A DNA stretch of 64,000 bases from Psychrobacillus sp. FSL K6-2836 (GTDB lineage: Bacteria; Bacillota; Bacilli; Bacillales_A; Planococcaceae), in contig NZ_JBBOOM010000001.1 of NCBI RefSeq assembly GCF_038003085.1, positions 1,364,001-1,428,000 of the forward strand. The letters are read 5' to 3'. Under the pieces are notes generated by a model that was given only the letters and a program-made list of their open reading frames with translations, was not told where the DNA came from and searched no databases. Within the stretch, counting starts at the first letter, position 1. Each line of letters begins with the position of its first letter. Both the position numbers and the translations under genes were made by a program. This document shows, in pieces, positions 29,013 through 36,968 of this stretch.

Positions 29013-29046
29013 AAGGAAGCCAATTTTTGGTTGGCTTCCTTTTTTT
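29013..29046. terminator. Terminator of the first NERD gene
   Basis: An 11-bp stem (29013-29023 with 29031-29041) with strong U-run on the plus strand and UUUUAUAUU on the minus strand, directly at the 3' end of the minus-strand NERD gene and next to array A1. Confidence 0.9.
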
Positions 29047-29941
29047 AGTGCAATATTTTGTATTTGGTGGATTTTTTGTATCCACTTTTTTCTACATTCA
29101 TTTTCTGGAGGCTGTTGTAGATGGTGTATCTTGAATTTATTTCTAGATAATGCATGCAGTCTTTCACCGATAGGTCTGGTTTTATTAACAAGAATAGGTC
29201 TTCAATGTTTGATGAAATCGGATTTTTCTCCGTTGCTAGGCATGTTTTGCAGTGCCAGATTTGGAGTGATTTTCTATGGAGTTTGGAGTTGCAGTTTTTG
29301 CATAGGACCCCCTTTTTTAGTATTTCAGGATTTATATTCATGCGATTGCATAGGGAATCAGGTGTAAAATTATTGTTCATTTTCGTTAGTTGGTTGGCTA
29401 TTTGGTTAAATTGTTGGGCAGTAATTATTGATGACCCTTTGTTTAGTTTTTGGATGAATAATGGGAGTTGTTTGGCAAAGAAGATATGACGGTTTTTTGG
29501 GGCATCTTCGATGATTGTGTTTTGGGATGGAAACACAAGTGCTTGAATGATGGGTAGTTTGGCTCTCGGAAATAATGTCTTAATACCATCGCAGTTTCGA
29601 TCTAGTTGTGTGAACGGACAAGCGTATGATTTTTCTTCTACGTTGTCTTTAATTCGAACTAGTTGGTTGGGGTCTGTTTTGAATCGTAGGGTACCGGTGA
29701 TATTTTTTACTTCTATTAAGAGCATGTAGGATCTGGTTAAAATTAATGTGTCGATTTGGATGTGTCGTTTGGAATGTAAGCGGGTGTGTAGATCTGGGAT
29801 GATGAGTAGTTGCTGTGGAAATAATACTTCTTCTATGAATCGATCGGTTCGTAATTCTCCAAAATAGCCTGCGCTTATTTGGTCCAACTTTTCTAGGATT
29901 GCTGGGTATTTTTCGTGATGGGTTGGCAAGCGGGCTTTCAA
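29045..29941 (-). CDS. NERD-domain protein with zinc ribbon and C-terminal HTH-like domain (paralogue 1)
   Basis: 298 residues from the TTG at 29941. NERD domain (about 18-125): GELRTDRFIEEVLFPQ, then the PD-(D/E)xK-like pair D...ExK in IQIDTLILTRSYMLLIEVKN. A zinc ribbon follows (CKNCNSK ... WHCKTC, about 212-235), then about 55 C-terminal residues with a helix-turn-helix-like pattern (SVKDCMHYLEI ... STKYKILH). The paralogue at 35700-36653 has the same architecture, and its N-terminus aligns with sequence upstream of this TTG. In-frame homology (IEIIRPLP) reaches 29989, where an ATA codon lies 8 bases after AAAGGGG and behind an in-frame TAG (30007-30005). The true start may therefore be ATA 29989. 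Family-A repeat arrays flank the gene on both sides. Likely a DNA-binding or DNA-cutting protein; role unknown. Confidence 0.85.
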   Translation of the reverse strand: MKARLPTHHEKYPAILEKLDQISAGYFGELRTDRFIEEVLFPQQLLIIPDLHTRLHSKRHIQIDTLILTRSYMLLIEVKNITGTLRFKTDPNQLVRIKDNVEEKSYACPFTQLDRNCDGIKTLFPRAKLPIIQALVFPSQNTIIEDAPKNRHIFFAKQLPLFIQKLNKGSSIITAQQFNQIANQLTKMNNNFTPDSLCNRMNINPEILKKGVLCKNCNSKLHRKSLQIWHCKTCLATEKNPISSNIEDLFLLIKPDLSVKDCMHYLEINSRYTIYNSLQKMNVEKSGYKKSTKYKILH

Positions 29942-30088
29942 TCTTGTTAGTGCGTGGTAGTTTTGAGGTAATGGTCTGATAATTTCTATGAGTAGTGCCC
30001 CTTTCTATTGCGTTGGCAATAGGATACCAGATATTAGGTGTTGAGGCAATTGTTTTTTGGGGAATTTTATGTTGTAGATTGGACTGTT

Positions 30089-30266
30089 TGTGTGGTGGTT
30101 GAGAAGAGTTTTGTGGTGGTTGTCGGTCTTTTTGTGGTGATTAAACTTGGTTATGTGGTAGTTGCAAGGTTAAGTGGTGAATAGGATGAGTTTTGTGGTG
30201 GTTGGGATGGGTTATGTGGTGGTTAGTTTGATTTATGTGGTACTTATCAGAGTTTATGTGGCGTTG
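30089..30266 (+). repeat. Family-A 21-bp phased repeat array A2 (9 units)
   Basis: Core (T/A)TGTGGTGGTT. Core starts: 30089, 30110, 30131, 30152, 30171, 30192, 30213, 30234, 30255; spacing 21 except one 19. Same strand as A1 and A3. Located between the 5' end of the NERD gene and the terminator of the SLH gene 30336-32021. Confidence 0.9.
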
Positions 30267-30294
30267 AAGAATTTGAGGGGGTATACCTAAAAAG

Positions 30295-30323
30295 ATCCAT
30301 TGACCTTTGGATGGTCAATGGAT
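30295..30323 (-). terminator. Terminator of SLH gene 30336-32021
   Basis: An 11-bp perfect stem (30295-30305 with 30313-30323) followed on the minus strand by CUUUUUAGG. Confidence 0.9.
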
Positions 30324-30335
30324 TGGGATTTGGTT

Positions 30336-32021
30336 TTATTTTACTAAAGTGTTGTCTACAGTTGCTTCTTTGCCGTTTTTGTATTTAACAGAGAATGTCA
30401 CTTTTGTTGGTTCGCCAGTGAATTTGCCTTCTGTTTTCCAGAAACCGTCTGTTACGTAGTCAAATGCTGGGTCGAATGGCATTGAAATTTGTGTTGCTGT
30501 TGGATAGTCAGTTGCAAATTTTTCTGTCATTGTACCTTTCGCTAAAGATTTTCCGTCTTTGTCAAACCACTCAGCAGTTAGAGTTTCGATGTCGCTAACT
30601 GTTTTGTTTTCTGTTAAAGCTGCTCCAGCTGAATAGCTTGTTTCAGAAGTATTAGAGAAATCTTGTGCTTTGATGTCCCCAGAAACTGTTCTTGTATTTT
30701 CTACAGTAGCTTCTTTGCCGTTTTTGTATTTAACCGAGAATTCAACTTTAGCAGGTTCTCCCTTGAAATTACCTGTTGCAGTCCAGTATCCGTCACCAAT
30801 ATATGCAAAGTTTGCATCGAATGGCATTGAAATATCAGTAGCCATTGGGTATTCTTTTGCAAGTTTGTCTGTTAACGTTCCTTTACCTATTACATTTCCA
30901 GCTAAATCAAACCATTTAACTGTTAGTGTGTCAATATCACTTACTGTTTTGTATTCAGTTAGAACTGCTCCAGCAGAGTATTTGTCTCCACTAACTAAAC
31001 CGAAGTCTTGAGCAACGATGTTACCAGATAATTCTCTTGTGTTTTCAGCTGTTTCTACATCACCATTTTTGAATGTTACAGTGAATTTCACTTTAGTTGG
31101 TTCGCCAATAAAATCACCCGCTACAGTCCAGTAACCGTCTGTTACATAGTTAAAGTTAGCATCAAATGGCATTGAAATTTGTGTAGCCGTTGGGAAATCA
31201 GCTGCAAACTTCTTATTCAATGTTCCTTTACCTAGTTCAGCTCCTGCTTGGTCAAACCATTCTACAGTTAGTGAAGCTACGTCGCTAGCGTTTTGTCCCT
31301 CTGTTAGATCTGCTCCAGCTGTAAAAGTAGTTTTAGTAAGTTGTCCGAAGTCTTCGGCTACAATATTACCGACTTCTTTTTCACTTCTGAAGATAAATGA
31401 AGCCATTTGTCCACGTGTTACATTTGAATATGGGCTGAAAGTTGTTGCAGTTGTACCAGTTGTGATTTCGTTTGCATAAAGTGTTTGAACAAATCCAGCA
31501 ACCTCTTTGTCTTTTGAAATATCAGTAAATGGATTTTCTGCTAGAGTCACTTGATCAAAATCAAATCCTAAAGTAATCATTTTAGCCATTTGCGCTCTTG
31601 TAAGCGTGTTGTTTGGACCAAAAGTGTTGTCATTATATCCTTTGATAATTCCTGCTTCCACTAGTGCCGCGATGTGTACGTAGTATGGGTGATCCTTATT
31701 GATGTCTGTAAAACCAGGGTCCTTAACCTTTTTTGGGTCTAGATCTAAATCAAGTGCCAAAGCCATGATTTTAGCTGCCTGTTTACGATTGATACTTTGG
31801 TACGGTTTAAATGTTCCATCTTCGTATCCAGTGATGATTTGGCGTGAAGCTAAATCCATAACTGGTGCGTAAAGATGGTTTGTCGGTGTATTTTTTACAT
31901 CCGAAAAAGTTGGTACTTTCACTTCTTCTGCTTGTGTTGTGTTTGGTAATGCCGCTACTAGTACGCTAGTAGAGAGTGCAGTTGCTAATGCAATTTTGAA
32001 CATTTTTTGGTACTTGCTCAT
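30336..32021 (-). CDS. SLH protein with three tandem ~110-residue repeats
   Basis: 561 residues from ATG 32021 (MSKYQKMFKIAL), chosen because GGGGGTC lies 12 bases upstream and a clear signal peptide starts here; a longer in-frame ORF reaches 32069 without support. Signal peptide about 1-32 (TTQAEE). SLH repeats lie at about 38-88 (NRKQAAKI), 100-150 (LTRAQMAKM) and 162-212 (VTRGQMASF). They are closer to the SLH nucleotidase at 2857-7863 than to the three S-layer paralogues. Three near-identical modules follow (start IVAEDFG, IVAQDFG, IKAQDFS), each with LTVEWFD, ATQISMPFD and TDGYW motifs. A wall-attached protein of unknown ligand; the regular modules suggest a stalk or adhesive function, which is inference. 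Confidence 0.9.
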   Translation of the reverse strand: MSKYQKMFKIALATALSTSVLVAALPNTTQAEEVKVPTFSDVKNTPTNHLYAPVMDLASRQIITGYEDGTFKPYQSINRKQAAKIMALALDLDLDPKKVKDPGFTDINKDHPYYVHIAALVEAGIIKGYNDNTFGPNNTLTRAQMAKMITLGFDFDQVTLAENPFTDISKDKEVAGFVQTLYANEITTGTTATTFSPYSNVTRGQMASFIFRSEKEVGNIVAEDFGQLTKTTFTAGADLTEGQNASDVASLTVEWFDQAGAELGKGTLNKKFAADFPTATQISMPFDANFNYVTDGYWTVAGDFIGEPTKVKFTVTFKNGDVETAENTRELSGNIVAQDFGLVSGDKYSAGAVLTEYKTVSDIDTLTVKWFDLAGNVIGKGTLTDKLAKEYPMATDISMPFDANFAYIGDGYWTATGNFKGEPAKVEFSVKYKNGKEATVENTRTVSGDIKAQDFSNTSETSYSAGAALTENKTVSDIETLTAEWFDKDGKSLAKGTMTEKFATDYPTATQISMPFDPAFDYVTDGFWKTEGKFTGEPTKVTFSVKYKNGKEATVDNTLVK

Positions 32022-32179
32022 TATGTTGGACCCCCGAATTTTTTTTGGGTAAAAGCTCTCTGTGTTCAATTGATATTAGCATGTTTTATTTGTTTTGAAT
32101 CCATGTAATTTGTGGATATTTTACCAATCAGTAAGAATATGTTAATTGGTATGGGATTTATTTGGTTGATTAATGGATT

Positions 32180-32296
32180 TTTGTGGTGGATGAGGAGGTT
32201 TATGTGGTGGATGGGACAAGTTAAGTGGTGGATTTGATGGTTTATCCGGTGGAATTGACTACATATGTGTTGTTTGATTGGGTTTATGTGGTAGGC
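32180..32296 (+). repeat. Family-A 21-bp phased repeat array A3 (6 units)
   Basis: Core starts 32180, 32201, 32222, 32243, 32264, 32285, all exactly 21 apart; core words TTTGTGGTGG, TATGTGGTGG, TAAGTGGTGG, TATCCGGTGG, TATGTGTTG, TATGTGGTAG. It lies between the start of the SLH gene and the terminator of the ABC transporter operon, in a 327-base gap with no gene. Confidence 0.88.
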
Positions 32297-32333
32297 GGGT
32301 AAAAGTATGGGGGTTTGTTTAATTGCATGTAAA

Positions 32334-32357
32334 AACCACTAGATTGCTCTAGTGGTT
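32334..32357 (-). terminator. Terminator of the amino-acid ABC operon
   Basis: A perfect 9-bp stem (32334-32342 with 32349-32357) that includes the stop codon of the ATPase gene and is followed by UUUUACAU on the minus strand. Confidence 0.9.
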
Positions 32358-33077
32358 AAGTACTTTAGATAGGAAGTCTTGGGCACGCTGTGTGTCCGGA
32401 TTAGTAAAGAATTTGGATGGTGCTGCGCGCTCGACTATTTTGCCTTCTGCCATGAAGACAATTTCGTCGCAGATTTCTTTGGCGAAGCCCATTTCGTGCG
32501 TTACGACGACCATGGTCATGCCGTCTTTCGCTAGTTTACGGATGGCATCGAGCACTTCAGTTACCATTTCTGGGTCGAGTGCGGATGTCGGTTCGTCAAA
32601 TAGCATGACTTGCGGGTCCATTGCTAATGCTCGTGCGATGGCCACACGTTGTTGTTGACCCCCGGAAAGTCTGTTTGGGTAGGCATCAAATTTGTCTGCT
32701 AGTCCAAGGGAAGTTAGTAGTTCTTTTCCTCTTTTTTCAGCTTCTTCTTTGCTTAGTCCTTTTACTTTCATCGGTGCCATAGTTACGTTTCCTAGTGCTG
32801 TCAGGAACGGAAATAGGTTGAAGCTTTGGAAAACGAAGCCGATGTTATTACGCGCTCCATTGATATCCGTTTTTTTGTCGTGGATGGATACGCCGTCCAC
32901 TGTTATTTCTCCATTGTCTATCGGCTCTAATGCGTTGATGGTTCGGATTAGGGTTGATTTACCCGCTCCACTTGGGCCAATCAATGCGACAACATTCGAT
33001 TTTGGTACTTCGAGCGAAACGTCGGTTAGGACGTGGTGGTCGCCGAAGCTTTTATTGACATTTTTGATAGTAATCAT
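32349..33077 (-). CDS. Polar amino-acid ABC transporter, ATP-binding protein
   Basis: 242 residues, typical length for GlnQ/TcyC-type ATPases. Walker [10 protein letters not shown] (about 34-42), Q-loop VFQSFNLFP, signature [15 protein letters not shown] (about 136-150), Walker [14 protein letters not shown], and the switch His in VVVTHEMGF. Third gene of a binding protein-permease-ATPase operon on the minus strand. The ribosome site AAGGAGGG lies in the short 21-base gap after the permease gene. It energises uptake of a polar amino acid; the exact substrate cannot be read from the ATPase. Confidence 0.95.
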   Translation of the reverse strand: MITIKNVNKSFGDHHVLTDVSLEVPKSNVVALIGPSGAGKSTLIRTINALEPIDNGEITVDGVSIHDKKTDINGARNNIGFVFQSFNLFPFLTALGNVTMAPMKVKGLSKEEAEKRGKELLTSLGLADKFDAYPNRLSGGQQQRVAIARALAMDPQVMLFDEPTSALDPEMVTEVLDAIRKLAKDGMTMVVVTHEMGFAKEICDEIVFMAEGKIVERAAPSKFFTNPDTQRAQDFLSKVLNH

Positions 33078-33098
33078 TTGGGTACACCCTCCTTAACG

Positions 33099-33758
33099 TT
33101 ATGCTTCGCTTTTTTGTAATCGTTTTTCGAAGTATCGAATGATTAGCGATAAGCTGAATGTCATGATGAAATACACAAGCGCAACGAATGTCCAAACTTC
33201 AATCGGACGGAACGATGTTGCTACTAGGTTTTTTGCGTCTAATGTCAACTCGCTTGCAGCAATAATAGATATTAGAGACGAATCTTTGATAAGCATAATA
33301 AATTGTGAAGCAAGTGGCGGTAATATCCGTCTAAATGCTTGCGGTAAAATAATATGTGTCATCGCTTTTGTATGGGACATTCCAAGGGAACGCGCTGCTT
33401 CCATCTGCCCTTTTGGTACGCCTTGGATTCCAGAGCGAACAATTTCTGCGATAAATGCACCGGCAAATATTGCGAGTCCTACAATGGACCCCCAATACGA
33501 GCCTAATCTAAATACTTGCCCGAGCACATAAAATATCCACATTAGTAGAACGAGTAATGGCACCCCACGAATTATTTCAACATACGCAGATGATATAAAT
33601 CGAATGAATTTGTTTTTGGAAATGCGCCCAAGTCCAAAGATAATCCCGATTGGAATTGCCAAAAGGATCGAAATTGCTGAGATTTCTAACGTTTTGAGTG
33701 CACCATATATGAACACATCCATATTTTGTGGGATGACACTCCAGTTATATTGATACAT
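33099..33758 (-). CDS. Polar amino-acid ABC transporter, permease
   Basis: 219 residues, His/Glu/Gln/Arg/opine permease family. About five membrane spans. The family hallmarks AYVEIIRGVPLLVLLMWIFY (about 58-77) and the EAA loop EAARSLGMSHTKAMTHIILPQA (about 133-154) are present. It is probably a homodimer in the membrane, working with the ATPase and the lipoprotein encoded on either side. AGAGGAGG precedes the ATG. Confidence 0.95.
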   Translation of the reverse strand: MYQYNWSVIPQNMDVFIYGALKTLEISAISILLAIPIGIIFGLGRISKNKFIRFISSAYVEIIRGVPLLVLLMWIFYVLGQVFRLGSYWGSIVGLAIFAGAFIAEIVRSGIQGVPKGQMEAARSLGMSHTKAMTHIILPQAFRRILPPLASQFIMLIKDSSLISIIAASELTLDAKNLVATSFRPIEVWTFVALVYFIMTFSLSLIIRYFEKRLQKSEA

Positions 33759-33789
33759 AGTTGTTCCTCCTCTAGGTTGCCAGAGTGTA

Positions 33790-34611
33790 TTACTCTTCTA
33801 CTACTTCTGATAACCAGTCAGAAGTTTCGAACCATTTTTCGCGAGATGCAAGTTCTGTCGGGCTTCCAAGGTAGCTGTCTAGGAATGAATTCACCCACTG
33901 AATTGTTTCAAAGTCATTTTTTCTAATAGCAATCCCTAAGTTCTCAGTTGAAATTAAACCTTCTAATTGAGTTACAGCATCTCCGTTACGTAATTTCCAT
34001 ACCGCGATTGCTGGCTCATCGTACACTACTGCGTTTGCTTCCCCTTGCGCCATTGCTGCCGCTGCTGATGGGAATTCTTCAAAGTCTAGAATTTCTGCAT
34101 TTTTGAATACATCTTTCGCAAGTAAAGCACCAGTTGTTCCGATACCTACTGCAATTTTGTTACCTTTTACATCAAGATCTTGCCAAGTTTTTGTTGTTGT
34201 ATCTGATCCAGGAATCATTACAGCTTGACCAGTTTGGAAGTATGGATTTGCAAAGCTTACTGCTAATGCACGGTCGCCACGAATGGTCATTCCTGCGAAA
34301 ACCATATCCACTTCGCCTGTTTGTAATGCTGAAATTAGACCATCAAATGTGAATTGTTTATATTCCACATCCACACCAAGTGCTTCTCCTAGTGCATTTG
34401 CAGTGTCTACGTCATAACCTACGAAATCGCCATTTGGATCTTTCATATCAAATGGGAAATATCCTGGAGACATCCCGATAATTAATTTCTTCTCTTTTAA
34501 TGCTTTTTGAATTGTTGAGTTTTCTGTTGATACTCCCCCGCCTGAATCATTGCTACAACCTGCGATGATTAAAACGGTAATCATAAGTACTGCTGCTAAC
34601 CATTTCTTCAT
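33790..34611 (-). CDS. Amino-acid ABC transporter substrate-binding lipoprotein
   Basis: 273 residues. Lipoprotein signal peptide with lipobox IIAGC (Cys at about 19), then the family-3 solute-binding fold: LIIGMSPGYFPFDMKDPNG (about 43), GYDVDTANALGEALG, FDGLISALQTGEVDMVFAGM, VGIGTTGALLA, VVYDEPA. The binding site residues for the amino-acid carboxylate (in the SxxxxT/GIGTTG region) look intact. First gene of the operon, behind a clear SigA-type promoter, divergent from an XRE-cupin regulator. Confidence 0.94.
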   Translation of the reverse strand: MKKWLAAVLMITVLIIAGCSNDSGGGVSTENSTIQKALKEKKLIIGMSPGYFPFDMKDPNGDFVGYDVDTANALGEALGVDVEYKQFTFDGLISALQTGEVDMVFAGMTIRGDRALAVSFANPYFQTGQAVMIPGSDTTTKTWQDLDVKGNKIAVGIGTTGALLAKDVFKNAEILDFEEFPSAAAAMAQGEANAVVYDEPAIAVWKLRNGDAVTQLEGLISTENLGIAIRKNDFETIQWVNSFLDSYLGSPTELASREKWFETSDWLSEVVEE

Positions 34612-34658
34612 AATCTTTTTACCCCCGTTTTTTTTATTCAGTTCCCCTTATGAAACTT

Positions 34659-34700
34659 GTGAATTATTAGTAGTATAGATTATTATTATTCACATGTCTA
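34659..34700 (-). promoter_or_regulatory. SigA-type promoter and palindromic operator candidate of the ABC operon
   Basis: On the minus strand -35 TAGACA (34700-34695), 17-base spacer, -10 TATACT (34677-34672). An imperfect inverted repeat GTGAAT...ATTCAC (34659-34664 with 34688-34693) spans the -10 region. It is a plausible binding site for the XRE-cupin protein encoded divergently; that link is inference. Confidence 0.6.
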
Positions 34701-34880
34701 CATAAAAAATAATTAGTTATAATATTTTTATTATTGATTCTATTTGGGAAAAAGTGCAAAATAGATTGTATATACTTGTAGTTTATGTAACTTGGTATAA
34801 GATTAGTATTTTATATTTTCAGCATTTAGATGTTTTATTATTCTGCATAATGCATTTTTATTCAAAAAGGAGTGTTTGTC

Positions 34881-35435
34881 TTGGTTTTTCCTAAAAGTGA
34901 GGTTGGTAAGCGAATTAGGTATTTACGTAGATTTCAAGGATTGACGTCAGAAGAGTTGGCGAAAAAAACTAGCGTGAGCCAGAGTATGATTTCTCAAATT
35001 GAGCGAGGACAAGTTTCTCCTTCTTTAGAAACGTTGTGGAAATTAAGTCATAGCTTGAAGGTTCCGGTGTTTTCGTTCTTTGAGTCAGAGGAAAATAATG
35101 CAGTAACGCTTACCCGCAAAGGTGAGGGTAATCTGATAAAACGTGTGCGACCTAATGTAGGATACGAACTTTTGTCGCCAAGTTCCGGCAAACAGATGAG
35201 CTTTTTTAAGATGATCGTGTCGCCAGGCGATGGCACCGATGATCCACTCATGTTCCATGGCGGCGAGGAGTGCGGGCTGATGCTGGTTGGTAGTTTGCGT
35301 ATTGAGATTGATGGCGAGGCTTACCTAATTAACGAGGGCGATAGTATTTACTTTGATAGTTCGCTACCGCATCGGTTTATGAATGATGGCGATACGGATG
35401 CAATAGCTATTTGGACGATGACATATGATTTTTAG
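34881..35435 (+). CDS. XRE-family regulator with cupin domain
   Basis: 184 residues from the TTG at 34881; an in-frame GTG at 34872 overlaps the ribosome site AAAAAGGAG, whereas TTG 34881 is 8 bases from it. N-terminal HTH (about 4-58: VGKRIRYLRRFQGLTSEELA, then SQSMISQIERGQVSPSLETL). C-terminal cupin_2 barrel (about 105-180: GGEECGLMLVGSLRIEIDG, then EGDSIYFDSSLPHRF), which senses a small molecule in this family. Regulators of this type often control a divergent transporter, here the amino-acid ABC operon, which carries an inverted repeat over its -10 box. Confidence 0.9.
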   Translation: MVFPKSEVGKRIRYLRRFQGLTSEELAKKTSVSQSMISQIERGQVSPSLETLWKLSHSLKVPVFSFFESEENNAVTLTRKGEGNLIKRVRPNVGYELLSPSSGKQMSFFKMIVSPGDGTDDPLMFHGGEECGLMLVGSLRIEIDGEAYLINEGDSIYFDSSLPHRFMNDGDTDAIAIWTMTYDF

Positions 35436-35490
35436 GTTTTGAGGGTCTTTCGCGAGAGTGGAGGGCTTTTTTTGTTGGGGAGGTTTTTGT

Positions 35491-35656
35491 CTCTCGGATA
35501 GATTGGGTTGTCTCTCGTATAGGAGCTGTGCTCTCTCGTATAATCTGAGGTCGCTCTCGTATATGGGGAGCTCTCTCGTATCACCTGGAAATTCTCTCGT
35601 ATAAATCGGAATCTCTCTCGTACACTCTCGTTTAGATTGGTATCACTCTTTGCTAA
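35491..35656 (+). repeat. Family-B 21-bp phased repeat array B1 (9 units)
   Basis: Core CTCTCGTATA. Core starts: 35491, 35512, 35533, 35554, 35573, 35594, 35615, 35625, 35646; spacings 21, 21, 21, 19, 21, 21, 10, 21. The 10-base step is one helical turn. The array fills the space between the XRE-cupin gene and the terminator of the second NERD gene. Confidence 0.9.
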
Positions 35657-35672
35657 AAGTTTATTTATAAGT

Positions 35673-35701
35673 AAAGCCCTTTGACTTGGTCAGAGGGCTT
35701 T
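35673..35701. terminator. Terminator shared by the XRE-cupin and second NERD genes
   Basis: A 12-bp stem with one wobble pair (35673-35684 with 35690-35701) that overlaps the NERD stop codon; U-rich on both sides, so usable in both directions between convergent genes. Confidence 0.85.
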
Positions 35702-36653
35702 ACTTTGGAAAGATCATTTGGTATTTAGTACTTGAGGATTTTCCGATTTTCGTTAGATTTGCTTTTTTCATTATTCTGGTTGCCTCATGGTTATTGTTTA
35801 GGCGCAAGAATTGTCTGCACTCCTTGTTTGATAGTGTTTTTCTAGCTATTAAAAAATATTCTTTGATTGTATGTTGGTGTGCAGTTTGACTTGGCGTACT
35901 ACACTTAGGACAAATCCATCGGAGCTTAACCTTTTTGATTCCAATATAGGTACAATTTTCGCAAATAACTCCAGTGATTAAATCTTTGGGATCAATCGAA
36001 TAGTAATCACTTAGCGGAAATGGTTGATAGTCCTTGTTTTTCTGTAAAATGAGATTTTTTATTCGTTCGAGTTGCGTTACGTTTAAATGGGGCTTTTGAG
36101 TTTTTATTGCTCGCAGATAAGAGAGTAAATCGTTTTGTAAGAGAATAGTTGTCCGGTTGGAGGAATTAATGATGTGCAGAGTTTCAAAAGCGAAGACAAC
36201 GGCACCTAGGACTGGAAGATTGATATTGAATTGTTTGAAAAACTGGGTTAGTTGATAAATATAATCTTCTACCTGAGATTCGGGGCTGCGACTGACATTT
36301 TTCACTCCATTTGCAAGTGTCTGAACCATCTGGCTGGGGTTAGTTGTAATTTCAACGGTATCTTTGAAATTTTTTACTTCTAGGATTAATGCGTAGTGTG
36401 GCGTAACAATTAGGATATCCATTTGAATTAGCTTTTCGGCATATAGACTGACGTTGTGGTATGCGTGAAACGAGTACGGGAGTTTTAGTTTTGCCAGTTC
36501 GCGCATTACTACTTCTTCACCAATGTCTCCGGCGGCTTTGTTTTTTGCTTTTTTCAGCATACTTTTATGCATTGGATGAGATATTGGGAGTCTTAGCGCA
36601 ATAGAATTTAGTGCTTCTGATTCTAAAGTTGTTTTGAATGGTTTTACTATCAA
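35700..36653 (-). CDS. NERD-domain protein with zinc ribbon and C-terminal HTH-like domain (paralogue 2)
   Basis: 317 residues from TTG 36653 (GAGGTGA about 8 bases upstream). NERD domain (about 35-150): AGDIGEEVVMRELAKLKLPY, then D...ExK in LIQMDILIVTPHYALILEVKNFKDTV, the catalytic pattern of the restriction-endonuclease fold. Zinc ribbon CENCTYIGIKK ... WICPKCS (about 228-252). C-terminal 60 residues (SNKECRQFLRLNNNHEATRI, then SSTKYQMIF) look like a small winged or helix-turn-helix domain. It is a clear paralogue of the protein at 29045-29941. It is flanked by family-B arrays on both sides (35491-35656 and 36969-37533). NERD proteins in general are uncharacterised nuclease-like proteins; the link to the repeats is a new inference. 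Confidence 0.88.
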   Translation of the reverse strand: MIVKPFKTTLESEALNSIALRLPISHPMHKSMLKKAKNKAAGDIGEEVVMRELAKLKLPYSFHAYHNVSLYAEKLIQMDILIVTPHYALILEVKNFKDTVEITTNPSQMVQTLANGVKNVSRSPESQVEDYIYQLTQFFKQFNINLPVLGAVVFAFETLHIINSSNRTTILLQNDLLSYLRAIKTQKPHLNVTQLERIKNLILQKNKDYQPFPLSDYYSIDPKDLITGVICENCTYIGIKKVKLRWICPKCSTPSQTAHQHTIKEYFLIARKTLSNKECRQFLRLNNNHEATRIMKKANLTKIGKSSSTKYQMIFPK

Positions 36654-36968
36654 TATTTATCACCTCAATAATAGATTAGCATAGTACTTTCAGGGAATCC
36701 ATTTAATTTCCATTTTTACGTTTTAATTAGATATTGTGCTGTAGAAATGGAATTGTTACATATTTTAAACAATTTAATAATCGATGGTTTTTCAGTATTT
36801 AACGTTGATATGAATGGAATTTTCAATAGAATGCAAGTTAGTGGATTAAGAAATTGTTCGGGATTATATAATATTATGATGCTGTTAGATTTCATGATTT
36901 TAATGTGCTTTTCGCTTTTAGACGAAAAGCTTCCGATTGGGTTTTACTCTGGATATGTGAGGATTCTA

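Noticed and set aside
28937-29367. Plus-strand ORFs over array A1 and the NERD gene
   Set aside because: They lie opposite a well-supported minus-strand gene and run through the repeat and a terminator.
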